DNA of 64,000 nt from Parapedobacter tibetensis. Its GTDB lineage: Bacteria > Bacteroidota > Bacteroidia > Sphingobacteriales > Sphingobacteriaceae. Below the pieces are notes generated by a model that saw only the letters and a program-made list of their open reading frames with translations, was not told the origin of the DNA and ran no database searches. Where the stretch lies: positions 124,001 through 188,000 of the forward strand of contig NZ_JAMXBE010000003.1 in assembly GCF_024704835.1 (NCBI RefSeq), written 5' to 3'. This document shows, piece by piece, positions 9,815-20,225 of this stretch. The position numbers and the translations under genes were made by a program. Within the stretch, counting starts at the first letter, position 1, and each line of letters begins with the position of its first letter.

Positions 9815-10852
9815 TTATTCTAACTCTTTCCACGAAGTATATGCTCGCCATTTTTCTAAACATAAACGAAAATCATCGGGCAATGGTGTACTGAATTCCA
9901 TTTTTTTCTTCGACGTAGGGTGTATGAAACCGAGGCTTTGGGCATGGAGGGCCTGACGCGGCAGCAATGCGAAGCAATTATCCACAAACTGTCTATATTT
10001 ACTAAACACGGTGCCCTTCAGAATACGGTTGCCCCCATATACGGCATCATTAAACAAGGGATGGCTGATGGATTGCAGGTGGGCACGGATTTGATGGGTA
10101 CGGCCCGTTTCCAATTGGCATTCGATCAATGTCACATAGCCAAACCGTTCCAATACGTGATAATGCGTCACGGACCATTTCCCCTTATCAGGATCATCGT
10201 ACACAGCCATGACCTTCCGGTCTTTGGCACTACGGCCGATATAACCTGTGATGCTTCCATCTTGTAAGACGTCTCCCCACACGAGCGCAATATACTTGCG
10301 GGAAATGCTATGGTCAAAAAACTGCTTGGCTAAATAGGTAAGCGCCCACTCATTCTTGCCAATGACCAATAGGCCACTGGTATCCTTATCAATCCGATGG
10401 ACCAATCCAGGCCGACCGTCGTTGCCTGGCAACTGGGGAAAGCTGGAGAAGTGATGCGCGAGCGCGTTTACCAAGGTACCCGTATAGTTGTTGTATCCCG
10501 GGTGCACCACCATGCCTGCTGATTTGTTTACAATCAACAAATCATCATCTTCATAGGGGATGTCCAACGGGATATCTTCAGGGTAAATTTCTGTGTCACG
10601 CGGTGGATGGGGCAATACCACTGAAATAACATCGGATGGTTTGACCTTGTAGCTGGCTTTTATTTGTTGCCCATTGACTAATACTGTCCCCGCAGTTATG
10701 GCATGCTGGATGCGGTTGCGGGAGGCATTTTCTATCCTATTCATCAGGAACTTATCGATACGCAACAAGGCCTGCCCGTTGTCCACTACGATACGTAAGT
10801 GTTCAAATAGATCCTGCTCGTCCGGTTCCTGCAATTCCAAATCATCTGCCAT
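9815..10852 (-). CDS. RluA-family 23S rRNA pseudouridine synthase
   Basis: A 345-residue enzyme converting uridines of large-subunit rRNA to pseudouridine. It has an N-terminal S4 RNA-binding domain (LRIDKFLMNRIENASRNRIQ) and the catalytic motif GLVHRIDKDTSGLLV, whose aspartate is the nucleophile. The closing RTHQIRAHL is also typical. Length and layout fit RluD. The start is set at the ATG at 10852 rather than an upstream in-frame alternative (10876), because a TACTTTTG box lies just upstream and the added residues are not conserved-looking. Confidence 0.9.
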   Translation of the reverse strand: MADDLELQEPDEQDLFEHLRIVVDNGQALLRIDKFLMNRIENASRNRIQHAITAGTVLVNGQQIKASYKVKPSDVISVVLPHPPRDTEIYPEDIPLDIPYEDDDLLIVNKSAGMVVHPGYNNYTGTLVNALAHHFSSFPQLPGNDGRPGLVHRIDKDTSGLLVIGKNEWALTYLAKQFFDHSISRKYIALVWGDVLQDGSITGYIGRSAKDRKVMAVYDDPDKGKWSVTHYHVLERFGYVTLIECQLETGRTHQIRAHLQSISHPLFNDAVYGGNRILKGTVFSKYRQFVDNCFALLPRQALHAQSLGFIHPTSKKKMEFSTPLPDDFRLCLEKWRAYTSWKELE

Positions 10853-10856
10853 GGCG

Positions 10857-10864
10857 CAAAAGTA
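10857..10864 (-). promoter_or_regulatory. -7 box (TACTTTTG) for the pseudouridine synthase
   Basis: On the minus strand TACTTTTG matches TANNTTTG and lies 4 bp before the chosen ATG. It is divergent from the box at 10888. Confidence 0.35.
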
Positions 10865-10887
10865 GCGTAAAACCATCGAAATTCTAC

Positions 10888-10895
10888 TATATTTG
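10888..10895 (+). promoter_or_regulatory. -7 box (TATATTTG) for the PLP desulfhydrase gene
   Basis: TATATTTG lies 10 bp before the ATG at 10906 and forms a divergent pair with the minus-strand box at 10857-10864. No clear -33 TTTG is seen. Confidence 0.4.
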
Positions 10896-10905
10896 CAAAA
10901 ACAGC

Positions 10906-11808
10906 ATGTTTCCTTCTAATTTTTATAGCCCGGTTGAAAACTTGGATTTTCCCCTATTTCAGCAGAAGGGCCTCACTGTCCATGTAAAACGTGATGATAT
11001 GATTCATCCCTTTATTTCGGGCAATAAATGGCGTAAATTGAAATATGTGCTACAGGCGGCACGCGACGGCAACAAGAACCACTTGATCACCTTTGGCGGC
11101 GCATGGTCAAACCACCTATTGGCCACTGCATGCGCAGGCGCCAAATTCGGCTTTAAGACCACGGCATTTGTACGTGGGGAAACCGTATCGAATGCCAATC
11201 TATCATTATCCAAGGTGTTTGGCATGGAATTGATCTTTACAGATCGTACCACCTACAAGGATAAGCTCGCTTTATATAATCGGTATTTTGAACAGGACAC
11301 GCAAGCTTACTTTATCGATGAAGGTGGACATGGTGTGGACGGGGCCCGTGGCTGTGGGGAAATCTTCGACGAATTGGAGCAGGTATATGACCATGTTTTC
11401 TGTGCTTGTGGCACCGGTACTACGCTGGCTGGGTTACACATGGGCAAGACACGGAAGGGACTGAATACCTTATTGCATGGTATACCGGTATTGGCCGGCG
11501 GTGATTTTATCCAACAGGCTGTTACTGAATTATACCCTGAAGCCGCATCACATGACATCATATTGCATACCGATTATCATTTTGGTGGATATGCCAAGAC
11601 TACGCCTGAATTGACTGACTTCATCAACGGGTTCTGTGCAAAAACCGGCATATTGATTGAGCCGGTATATACCGGAAAACTCTTTTACGGTGTTTTTGAT
11701 TTGACATCCAAGGATTACTTTCAACGTGGCGAGAACATCCTCATCATCCATACGGGCGGCCTTACTGGAATATTGGGTATGCATGCGCAGTTTGAAAACA
11801 AAAAATAG
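10906..11808 (+). CDS. PLP-dependent D-cysteine desulfhydrase/ACC deaminase family protein
   Basis: A 300-residue fold type II PLP enzyme. The lysine-bearing motif SGNKWRKLKY, the GGAWSNHLLATA loop and the CGTGTTLAG phosphate loop match the D-cysteine desulfhydrase/1-aminocyclopropane-1-carboxylate deaminase family. The true substrate is uncertain; many Bacteroidota members are annotated only at family level. It stands alone between a divergent promoter pair and the lysine transaminase gene 113 bp downstream, which has its own strong promoter. Confidence 0.85.
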   Translation: MFPSNFYSPVENLDFPLFQQKGLTVHVKRDDMIHPFISGNKWRKLKYVLQAARDGNKNHLITFGGAWSNHLLATACAGAKFGFKTTAFVRGETVSNANLSLSKVFGMELIFTDRTTYKDKLALYNRYFEQDTQAYFIDEGGHGVDGARGCGEIFDELEQVYDHVFCACGTGTTLAGLHMGKTRKGLNTLLHGIPVLAGGDFIQQAVTELYPEAASHDIILHTDYHFGGYAKTTPELTDFINGFCAKTGILIEPVYTGKLFYGVFDLTSKDYFQRGENILIIHTGGLTGILGMHAQFENKK

Positions 11809-11865
11809 GTTTAAACGGTTTAAACCTTGAAAAGCCGCAAAAACGTGCATTTACCCGCAAAAAAG

Positions 11866-11897
11866 TTTGTTCAACACCTGCCAAAAACATATATTTG
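11866..11897 (+). promoter_or_regulatory. Consensus Bacteroidota promoter
   Basis: TTTG (11866-11869), 20 bp spacer, TATATTTG (11890-11897): a full match to the TTTG/TANNTTTG primary sigma-factor promoter, 24 bp before the ATG of the lysine transaminase gene. Confidence 0.8.
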
Positions 11898-11921
11898 GAC
11901 ATAACCAATCCGTATTAAAAC

Positions 11922-13253
11922 ATGTATAAAATAGCCATAACACCAGATGCGGTGCATAAGACCTTGGCCAAACATATCCTTGCCGATGGATATGACATTA
12001 CCTTTGATATGGGCAATAGCCATGGCGTTACCATCTACGATTCGAAGCATCGTCGTAAGCTACTTGATTTTTTTACCTGCTTTGCCTCGGTTCCATTAGG
12101 ATATAACCACCCCAAAATGACGGGTGATGCAGGCTTCACCGATAGTCTGCTGCATGCCGCACTGATCAACCCATCCAATTCGGACATCTATACCGTGGAA
12201 TACGCGCAATTTGTAGCAACCTTCGAACGAGTGGCCATCCCCTCCTATCTTCCCCATGCTTTCTTCGTTTCAGGTGGCGCATTGGCGGTAGAAAATGCGT
12301 TGAAAGTGGCCATGGACTGGAAAGTACAGAAAAATTTCCAAAAGGGATATCGCCATGAAAAAGGCACCCAGGTACTCCACTTTGAACAAGCATTTCACGG
12401 CAGGTCGGGCTATACCATGAGCCTTACCAATACGCAGCCCGATAAGACCAAATGGTTTGCCAAATTTGATTGGCCGCGGGTAAGTAGTCCCAAATTGACC
12501 TTCCCATTGACAAAGGAAAATTTAGAGGACGCTCAACAACGTGAACAACATACCATCAGCCAGATTAAACAGGCGTTTAACGATAACAAGGATGACATCT
12601 GTGCCATCATCATCGAGCCCATTCAAGCCGAGGGGGGCGACAACCATTTCCGTCGTGAATTCATGGAACAGCTGCGCATACTCGCCGATGAAAACGAGGC
12701 CCTATTAATCTATGACGAAATACAGACCGGTGTGGGATTGACCGGTAAATTTTGGTGCCATGAGCATTTTGGGGAGCTGGCCAGGCCTGATATCATTGCC
12801 TTTGGTAAGAAAATGCAGGTTTGCGGCATCCTTGCGGGTACCCGCGTGGACGAAATAGAAACCAATGTCTTCCACGTACCTTCCCGTATCAATTCCACAT
12901 GGGGAGGTAGTTTGACAGATATGGTACGTTCAACCAAGATCCTTGAAATCATCGAGGAGGATCACCTCTTGCAGCATGCGGAAAAGACCGGAGCGTATCT
13001 CCAACAACAGCTGCATGCCCTTGTCCGCCAGTATCCCATCCTTTCCAATGTGCGTGGCATGGGCTTGTTTTGTGCCTTTGACTTCCCAAACAAACCGTTA
13101 CGCGATACGTTTCTCAAAAAAGGCATGGAATATGGCGCACTGTTTCTTGGCTGTGGCGAACGCACCATCCGGTTTAGACCAGCATTGATTGTTCAACCGG
13201 GAGATATTGATAACGGCATGGCAATCATCCAGCAAGTAATGGCCGATAGCTGA
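11922..13253 (+). CDS. lat: L-lysine 6-transaminase
   Basis: A 443-residue class III PLP aminotransferase transferring the epsilon-amino group of lysine to 2-oxoglutarate, giving aminoadipate semialdehyde (piperideine carboxylate). The aspartate motif LLIYDEIQTGVGLTGKFW and the lysine motif IIAFGKKMQVCGILAG are clear. The N-terminus, DMGNSHGVTIYDSKHRRKLL, and the segment NSTWGGSLTDMVR are those of the LAT subfamily rather than ornithine or acetylornithine transaminases. The role is lysine catabolism. It is preceded by a consensus promoter and convergent with guaB 14 bp away. Confidence 0.9.
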   Translation: MYKIAITPDAVHKTLAKHILADGYDITFDMGNSHGVTIYDSKHRRKLLDFFTCFASVPLGYNHPKMTGDAGFTDSLLHAALINPSNSDIYTVEYAQFVATFERVAIPSYLPHAFFVSGGALAVENALKVAMDWKVQKNFQKGYRHEKGTQVLHFEQAFHGRSGYTMSLTNTQPDKTKWFAKFDWPRVSSPKLTFPLTKENLEDAQQREQHTISQIKQAFNDNKDDICAIIIEPIQAEGGDNHFRREFMEQLRILADENEALLIYDEIQTGVGLTGKFWCHEHFGELARPDIIAFGKKMQVCGILAGTRVDEIETNVFHVPSRINSTWGGSLTDMVRSTKILEIIEEDHLLQHAEKTGAYLQQQLHALVRQYPILSNVRGMGLFCAFDFPNKPLRDTFLKKGMEYGALFLGCGERTIRFRPALIVQPGDIDNGMAIIQQVMADS

Positions 13254-13267
13254 TACCGTTTAAGGTA

Positions 13268-14761
<1,494 letters not shown>

Positions 14762-14900
14762 TTACTATTTGCCGGGCGAAATTACTATTTTTTTGTGTCT
14801 TTAACAAACAAAAAGCCTTAATAGGGGTTTGCTTAATGTTTAATGTCATTAACCTGACATTTATCCGACGCAAATGCCCCTACATCTAATGAAGATTCAG

Positions 14901-14950
14901 AACCCCATAGGTTTTCTACGCTTAACAGCACTCCTACCTATGGGGTTTTT
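14901..14950 (+). terminator. Hairpin with T-run
   Basis: Arms aaccccataggt (14901-14912) and acctatggggtt (14936-14947) are perfectly complementary over 12 bp and run into five Ts in the plus direction. There is no plus-strand gene immediately upstream, so it may act for the minus-strand barrel gene ending at 14954 or be a relic. Confidence 0.5.
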
Positions 14951-14953
14951 ATG

Positions 14954-15553
14954 TCAAAATGAATAACTTAACCCGATCTGGAATACCCGATTCAACGAAA
15001 TACGGTCTGGATCATCAAAAATACCCAAAAAATAATCGTTGTTGAATGCATCGAGCATCCCCGTTTTAAATCGGCCCTCAAAAGTTAGTCCAATGGGCAA
15101 GGTGTAGCCAAGACCGAGCGAAATGCCTAAATCGACCCCGCCATAATCGTCGTCATCAAAATCAATGCGGGGAAAATTCTTACCGATCTTCATATCAATC
15201 GACGGTCCGGCCAACGCATGAAATCCGTCAATAAAATAGAATTTGTTAATCACCCCCAAAGAAAGGTACTGGATGGTTACATTTTCATCCCTGCCTGCGC
15301 CATTTTCATCTTCAAACCGTACGTTGTTGGCCCCCTGTCGGGTATAGATCAGTTCAGGCTGCAGGGTATATTTCTGGGCCAAATTAAGGCTCAGGATACC
15401 TCCCACATAAAAATCAGTTTTGAAGTCGGCATTGATATTGCTAAGCGTAGCCACATTTACACCTGCTCTTATGCCCGGTGAAACCTTACGTTGCGCATGC
15501 AATTGCACGGCCGTAAATAAGACGATCGCTAAAACGAGTGTTTTTTTCTTCAT
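14954..15553 (-). CDS. Outer-membrane beta-barrel protein (porin family, PorT-like)
   Basis: A 199-residue protein with a signal peptide (LVLAIVLFTAVQLHAQ) and alternating amphipathic strands beginning at SPGIRAGVNVATLS and ending with an aromatic C-terminal residue (IGLSYSF), as expected for an outer-membrane barrel. It resembles the beta-barrel proteins common in Bacteroidota. The ATG at 15553 is chosen over the far upstream in-frame start because it immediately precedes the signal peptide. Confidence 0.78.
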   Translation of the reverse strand: MKKKTLVLAIVLFTAVQLHAQRKVSPGIRAGVNVATLSNINADFKTDFYVGGILSLNLAQKYTLQPELIYTRQGANNVRFEDENGAGRDENVTIQYLSLGVINKFYFIDGFHALAGPSIDMKIGKNFPRIDFDDDDYGGVDLGISLGLGYTLPIGLTFEGRFKTGMLDAFNNDYFLGIFDDPDRISLNRVFQIGLSYSF

Positions 15554-15660
15554 CGTTGATAGGGTTTTTTGGTGTTTTTTTTGTGGCATCATACGATGGC
15601 AATCCATTCGCCATTGTCTGCCAGTTAACAAATATATTGTTTACATTTTAAAAAACAAGT

Positions 15661-15773
15661 ATGATGAAAAAGCTATTCTCACTGCGTTATGTTGCGGATT
15701 ACTTTTATTTACCCTCCAGCAGGAAGTTAACGCACAATCTTACCGTACCGGAGCAGGTCTATTCATCGATGTG
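15661..15773 (+). pseudogene. Remnant of a secreted protein (signal peptide only)
   Basis: ATG at 15661 begins MMKKLF, but a one-base shift gives a proper signal peptide (LTALCCGLLLFTLQQEVNAQ) followed by SYRTGAGLFID, a typical start of a short outer-membrane protein, and then nothing recognisable. It looks like a truncated and frameshifted gene copy lying between the barrel gene and the MFS gene. Confidence 0.4.
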
Positions 15774-15794
15774 ATATGCGGGGTTTTTTTATTG

Positions 15795-15802
15795 TACCTT
15801 TG
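15795..15802 (+). promoter_or_regulatory. -7 box (TACCTTTG) before the MFS gene
   Basis: TACCTTTG lies 23 bp before the ATG at 15826. No convincing -33 element was seen. Confidence 0.35.
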
Positions 15803-15825
15803 CGCAGGTTTTGAAGACATACGAC

Positions 15826-16989
15826 ATGAATAATCGCCCAACGCTAAGCCACCGCACACATATCCATCGCCTAGCAATTGGGATTGCCTTTTTCAGCTAT
15901 GGACTTTGCTTTGCTTCCTGGGCTTCCCGGATTCCCGACATCAAGAACATGTTGGGTTTATCAGAAGGTCAACTCGGCATTGTATTATTCGCCTTACCCA
16001 TAGGCACCCTTATCTCGCTGCCTGTATCGGGTTGGGTCATCGGCAAGTTAGGAAGCAAGCGTATTGTGCTGGTTGCAGCGGTTTTATATGCCCTGCTTTT
16101 GATCGGTATCGGTTATTGGGAGCATATGTATAGCTTGATGGCCAACCTAGTGTTTTTTGGCATGGCGGGCAACCTGCTCAATATATCAGTAAACACACAA
16201 GCCGTGGCCTTGGGCAAGCATTATGAGAAGCCGATTATGGGGGCGTTCCATGGGATGTGGAGCATCGCCGGGTTCGTAGGGGCGGGCATTGGTGCCTTGA
16301 TGATCAACCATCATGTCATACCACTCCGCCATTTCATGGCCATATCCTCGGCCGCGATATTGAGCATCGTGTGTCTTGCTGCCTATCTTATTGCCGATGA
16401 CCAACCGCAACAGCAGAAGAAAGAGCCGTTATTTTCCATTCCGGATAAACCCTTAGCCGTGTTGGGTGCCATTGCCTTTTGTGCCATGATTGGTGAAGGA
16501 GCGCTATACGACTGGTGTGGCATCTATATGGAGGAAGTGGTAAACGTGGAAAAAAGCCTCATAGGCTATGGGTTGAGCGCTTTCCTCTTTAGCATGGCCG
16601 CCGGTCGCTTTCTTTCGGATTGGACAGTAAGGCGCCTTGGACCTAAAACCACCTTGGTAACGAGCGGGGCATTAAGTTCGGCTGGATTAATCATGTCCGT
16701 GGTTTATCCCCATTTCGGGGTTGTCATCGTTGCTTTTCTGGTTGTCGGCATTGGTTCTTCAGCAATCATCCCGTTGGTTTACAGTCTTGCCGGACGGTCC
16801 AGCAAGTTATCGCCGGGAGCCGCCTTGGCCGCGGTCACCACCATTGGTTTTTGTGGCTTTTTGGTGGGTCCACCGCTCATTGGTTTCATCGCCGAATTCA
16901 CCGGGCTCCGCGCGGCCTACGCCGTCATTGCATCCATGGGCATCCTTATCATTGTTTTGACTACAAAAATCAAGCACACAACAAGTTAA
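15826..16989 (+). CDS. Major facilitator superfamily transporter (YbjJ-like)
   Basis: A 387-residue inner-membrane protein with about 12 hydrophobic segments. The first helix is followed by ASWASRIPDIKNMLGLSEGQLG, and the conserved segment PIMGAFHGMWSIAGFVGAGIG corresponds to the fifth-helix region of YbjJ/fucose-permease-like carriers. The substrate is unknown. The ATG at 15826 is preferred to the TTG at 15811 because it follows the -7 box at a usual distance. Confidence 0.8.
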   Translation: MNNRPTLSHRTHIHRLAIGIAFFSYGLCFASWASRIPDIKNMLGLSEGQLGIVLFALPIGTLISLPVSGWVIGKLGSKRIVLVAAVLYALLLIGIGYWEHMYSLMANLVFFGMAGNLLNISVNTQAVALGKHYEKPIMGAFHGMWSIAGFVGAGIGALMINHHVIPLRHFMAISSAAILSIVCLAAYLIADDQPQQQKKEPLFSIPDKPLAVLGAIAFCAMIGEGALYDWCGIYMEEVVNVEKSLIGYGLSAFLFSMAAGRFLSDWTVRRLGPKTTLVTSGALSSAGLIMSVVYPHFGVVIVAFLVVGIGSSAIIPLVYSLAGRSSKLSPGAALAAVTTIGFCGFLVGPPLIGFIAEFTGLRAAYAVIASMGILIIVLTTKIKHTTS

Positions 16990-17050
16990 TGGTCTTAAAC
17001 CCAGAACGAATAAACTATAAAAATACCCCTTTCATTATGCAAAAATTTTA

Positions 17051-17058
17051 TACCTTTG
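17051..17058 (+). promoter_or_regulatory. -7 box (TACCTTTG) before secDF
   Basis: TACCTTTG lies 59 bp before the secDF ATG. A TTTC at 17030-17033 is a poor -33 at short spacing. Confidence 0.4.
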
Positions 17059-17117
17059 CCGTTCTTAATGAAACCATATACAAATTATAACGAACAAATA
17101 CAAGCTAACGAAAGAAA

Positions 17118-20100
17118 ATGCAAGGTAAAGGGCTGATTAATTTTTTGGTAATAATGGTCACCATAGCGTGCCTCTATTCCCTATCATTCACATTCGTAAC
17201 CCGTAAGGTGGAACGCGATGCTGAGGCTTATGCCCAAGGCGATATCGCGAAGGAGAAAGCATATTTAGATTCCATGGCCGGCGAGGTCGTGTACAATTTG
17301 GGAATTGCCCAATACACTTACCGGGAAGCCAAGGGAAACGAAATTGCGCTGGGCCTCGATTTGAAAGGTGGCATGAATGTGACCATGGAAGTATCGTTAC
17401 AGGAATTGGTTCGTAATCTAGCCAATAACCCTAAAGACGAAAATTTCAACAAGGCTTTACAAAATGCCGCAGTACGGAGTAAAACCAGTCAAAGTGGATA
17501 TGTAGATCTTTTTGTTGACGAATTCAAAAACCTTAGCCTAGGTACATCCTTGGCTAGTTTCTTCGCTACAAAAGACAATTCAGCCTATGTAAAGCCCAAT
17601 AGCACGGATGCACAAGTACATGACTTCCTGCAACAGGAAGCAACTAATGCCATAGATAATTCCTTTAAAGTATTACGTACCCGTATTGATAAGTTCGGTG
17701 TTACCTCCCCTAATATCCAGTTGCAGCAAGGCACCAACCGCATCCTTATCGAACTGCCGGGTGTAACCGACGAAGATCGCGTACGTAAGCTTCTGCAGGG
17801 TTCAGCGAAATTGGAATTCTGGGAAACTTATGACAACATGGAGATTTATCCCATGTTGGATAACGTAAACAATGCTTTGGCCAATGCGTTGAAAGACACC
17901 ACCGAGGTAGCACAGCGTACAGGAGATACCACCGAAGCTGACACGAGTGATGGGGGGCTATTGGCCTCCTTGGGGGCCGGTAAGGATTCCTTGGATACCG
18001 ATTCCTTTGATAATAATCAATTAGCTCAGGAAAACCCGCTATTCAATGTATTACGGCCGTCCACGGTCATGGCAGCCAACAATCAGATCACGTTGGCACC
18101 CGGACCCATCGTAGGATATGCCAGTTTAAGGGATACCGCCAAAGTGAATCGGCACTTCGAAAACCCGGTGGTCAAGCAGATCATTCCCGGCAATGTGAAG
18201 TTGTTGTGGGGGGTGAAGCCTAGCGCACGTAATCCTGAGCAATTAGAACTTTATGCCGTAAAACCAAGTGGTGTAGATGCCGGCCCAATATTGGGCGGCA
18301 ATGTAATTACGGATGCCAAGGATGATTTTGATCAGCAGAATAACAACCCGATGGTAACCATGTACATGAACAGCGAGGGTGCTCGGGAATGGCGAAGAAT
18401 AACGGCCGCGGCTTCTGCAGATCAAAACAACAAACAAGCCATCGCCATCGTGCTGGATGGTGTGGTATACTCCGCTCCTACCGTACAAGGTGAAATCCCC
18501 AATGGGATTTCGCAAATCACCGGTAATTTCAAGATTGAAGACACGAAAGACTTAGCCAATGTATTGAAGGCAGGCCGTCTACCCACCACGGCAAGAATTG
18601 TGGAGGATGCAGTAGTTGGACCTACCTTGGGACAGGCTGCTATCGATGCCGGCACCAATTCAGCCGTTATCGGTTTGGTCATCGTCTTGATTTTCATGAT
18701 TTTATATTATAACAGGGCCGGTTGGGTAGCCAACATCGCAGTGCTTTTCAACGTGTTCTTTATTTTGGGGGTATTGGCTTCGCTTAATGCGGTACTTACC
18801 TTACCGGGCATTGCCGGTATCGTACTGACCATGGGTACTGCTGTTGATGCCAACGTCTTGATATATGAGCGCATACGGGAAGAAATGACCTTGGGCAAGT
18901 CCATCAGACAGGCCATTGCCGATGGGTATAAACACGCGATGTCTTCCATACTCGACTCGCAGATTACCACGTTCCTTGTAGGGGCTATCCTCTTCTTCTT
19001 TGGTAGTGGCCCCATCCTTGGATTTGCCACCACACTGATGGTCGGTATCATCACGTCGTTGTTTACCTCCATCTTTATCTCGCGCGTCATTTTTGAGTGG
19101 ATGCTCGCCAGAGACTGGAAAATTTCCGTATCCTTCCCATGGAGTGCCAATACATTGAAGAATGCGAATTTTGGATTTGTGCAAAACCGCAAAAAATTCT
19201 ACTTGGCCTCCCTCGTGTTTATTGTGATTGGCCTTGGTTTTATTTTCACCAAAGGCTTTAGCTGGGGGGTTGATTTCCAAGGAGGACGCGCCTACACCGT
19301 CCGTTTCGAAAAACCAATCGATTTGGAAGAGGTGCGGAAAAACCTCAATGACGCATTCCAGTTGAATACGGAAGTGAAAATCTTTGGCTCGCAAAACCAA
19401 GTGCGGGTGACCACTGCATACCAAGTGGATGAAACCAGCGATGAAGCCAACCAAGAAGTGCTGGCTAAGCTTAATGAGGGACTTTCAAAAGTCGCCGACA
19501 ACAAGAGTGAGATACTGAGTTCATACAAGGTAAGCCCCTCCATCGCCAGCGACATGAAGACCAGGGCTATATATGCAGCCATATTCTCCATTATCGTTAT
19601 CGCACTTTATATACTGTTTCGTTTCCGGAAATGGCAGTACAGTATGGGAGCAGCTATTTCCACCCTACACGATGCATTGATCATCCTAGGCCTATTCTCC
19701 ATACTGGATGGAGTTGTGCCGTTTGCGCTGGATATCGACCAACATTTTGTCGCAGCATTGCTTACCGTGGTAGCCTATTCCGTGAATGATACAGTGGTGG
19801 TTTTTGACAGACTGCGTGAATACTTAGGGCTGTCTAAATATAAGAACCAAGATATGGGTGAAACCGTTAATCTTGCGATAAACCGCACGTTGAGCAGGAC
19901 GATTATTACGTCGCTAACGCTTGTCTTCGTATTGGCTGTACTCTTTGTTTTCGGTGGCGAAGTCATCCGAGGATTTTCTTTCGCCATCTTGGTCGGGATT
20001 ATCGTGGCTACTTATTCCTCCATTTTCCTCGCAGCTCCGTTGGTTGTAGACTTTGGAAAGAACCTTGCAGAAGACGAAAAAGAACCTGCAGGAAGTGGTA

Positions 20101-20144
20101 AAGACGTTGGCAATAATCAACCACTTAAGCCGGCAAAAGCTTAA
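17118..20144 (+). CDS. secDF: Protein translocase subunit SecDF (fused)
   Basis: A 1008-residue fusion of SecD and SecF, the usual form in Bacteroidota, which uses the proton-motive force to pull preproteins through SecYEG. The SecD half has the first membrane helix, the P1 region (EIALGLDLKGGMNVTMEVS; FRVLRTRIDKFGV-like segment) and five more helices with TAVDANVLIYERIREEM. The SecF half starts near residue 690 and has VDFQGGRAYTV and VAYSVNDTVVVFDRLRE. The periplasmic P1 domain carries an insert (nt about 17890-18050) absent from short SecDs. A strong terminator follows. Confidence 0.96.
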   Translation: MQGKGLINFLVIMVTIACLYSLSFTFVTRKVERDAEAYAQGDIAKEKAYLDSMAGEVVYNLGIAQYTYREAKGNEIALGLDLKGGMNVTMEVSLQELVRNLANNPKDENFNKALQNAAVRSKTSQSGYVDLFVDEFKNLSLGTSLASFFATKDNSAYVKPNSTDAQVHDFLQQEATNAIDNSFKVLRTRIDKFGVTSPNIQLQQGTNRILIELPGVTDEDRVRKLLQGSAKLEFWETYDNMEIYPMLDNVNNALANALKDTTEVAQRTGDTTEADTSDGGLLASLGAGKDSLDTDSFDNNQLAQENPLFNVLRPSTVMAANNQITLAPGPIVGYASLRDTAKVNRHFENPVVKQIIPGNVKLLWGVKPSARNPEQLELYAVKPSGVDAGPILGGNVITDAKDDFDQQNNNPMVTMYMNSEGAREWRRITAAASADQNNKQAIAIVLDGVVYSAPTVQGEIPNGISQITGNFKIEDTKDLANVLKAGRLPTTARIVEDAVVGPTLGQAAIDAGTNSAVIGLVIVLIFMILYYNRAGWVANIAVLFNVFFILGVLASLNAVLTLPGIAGIVLTMGTAVDANVLIYERIREEMTLGKSIRQAIADGYKHAMSSILDSQITTFLVGAILFFFGSGPILGFATTLMVGIITSLFTSIFISRVIFEWMLARDWKISVSFPWSANTLKNANFGFVQNRKKFYLASLVFIVIGLGFIFTKGFSWGVDFQGGRAYTVRFEKPIDLEEVRKNLNDAFQLNTEVKIFGSQNQVRVTTAYQVDETSDEANQEVLAKLNEGLSKVADNKSEILSSYKVSPSIASDMKTRAIYAAIFSIIVIALYILFRFRKWQYSMGAAISTLHDALIILGLFSILDGVVPFALDIDQHFVAALLTVVAYSVNDTVVVFDRLREYLGLSKYKNQDMGETVNLAINRTLSRTIITSLTLVFVLAVLFVFGGEVIRGFSFAILVGIIVATYSSIFLAAPLVVDFGKNLAEDEKEPAGSGKDVGNNQPLKPAKA

Positions 20145-20190
20145 AACAATATGTAGAAACGCAAAGGAAGTTTATCAAACTCCTATATTG

Positions 20191-20223
20191 ATGGTGCCAA
20201 ATTCCCTTTGGCACCATTTTTTT
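20191..20223 (+). terminator. Rho-independent terminator of secDF
   Basis: Arms atggtgccaaa and tttggcaccat around the loop ttccc-like core (20191-20217), followed by a run of seven or more Ts. It lies between secDF and the convergent symporter gene. Confidence 0.85.
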
Positions 20224-20225
20224 GT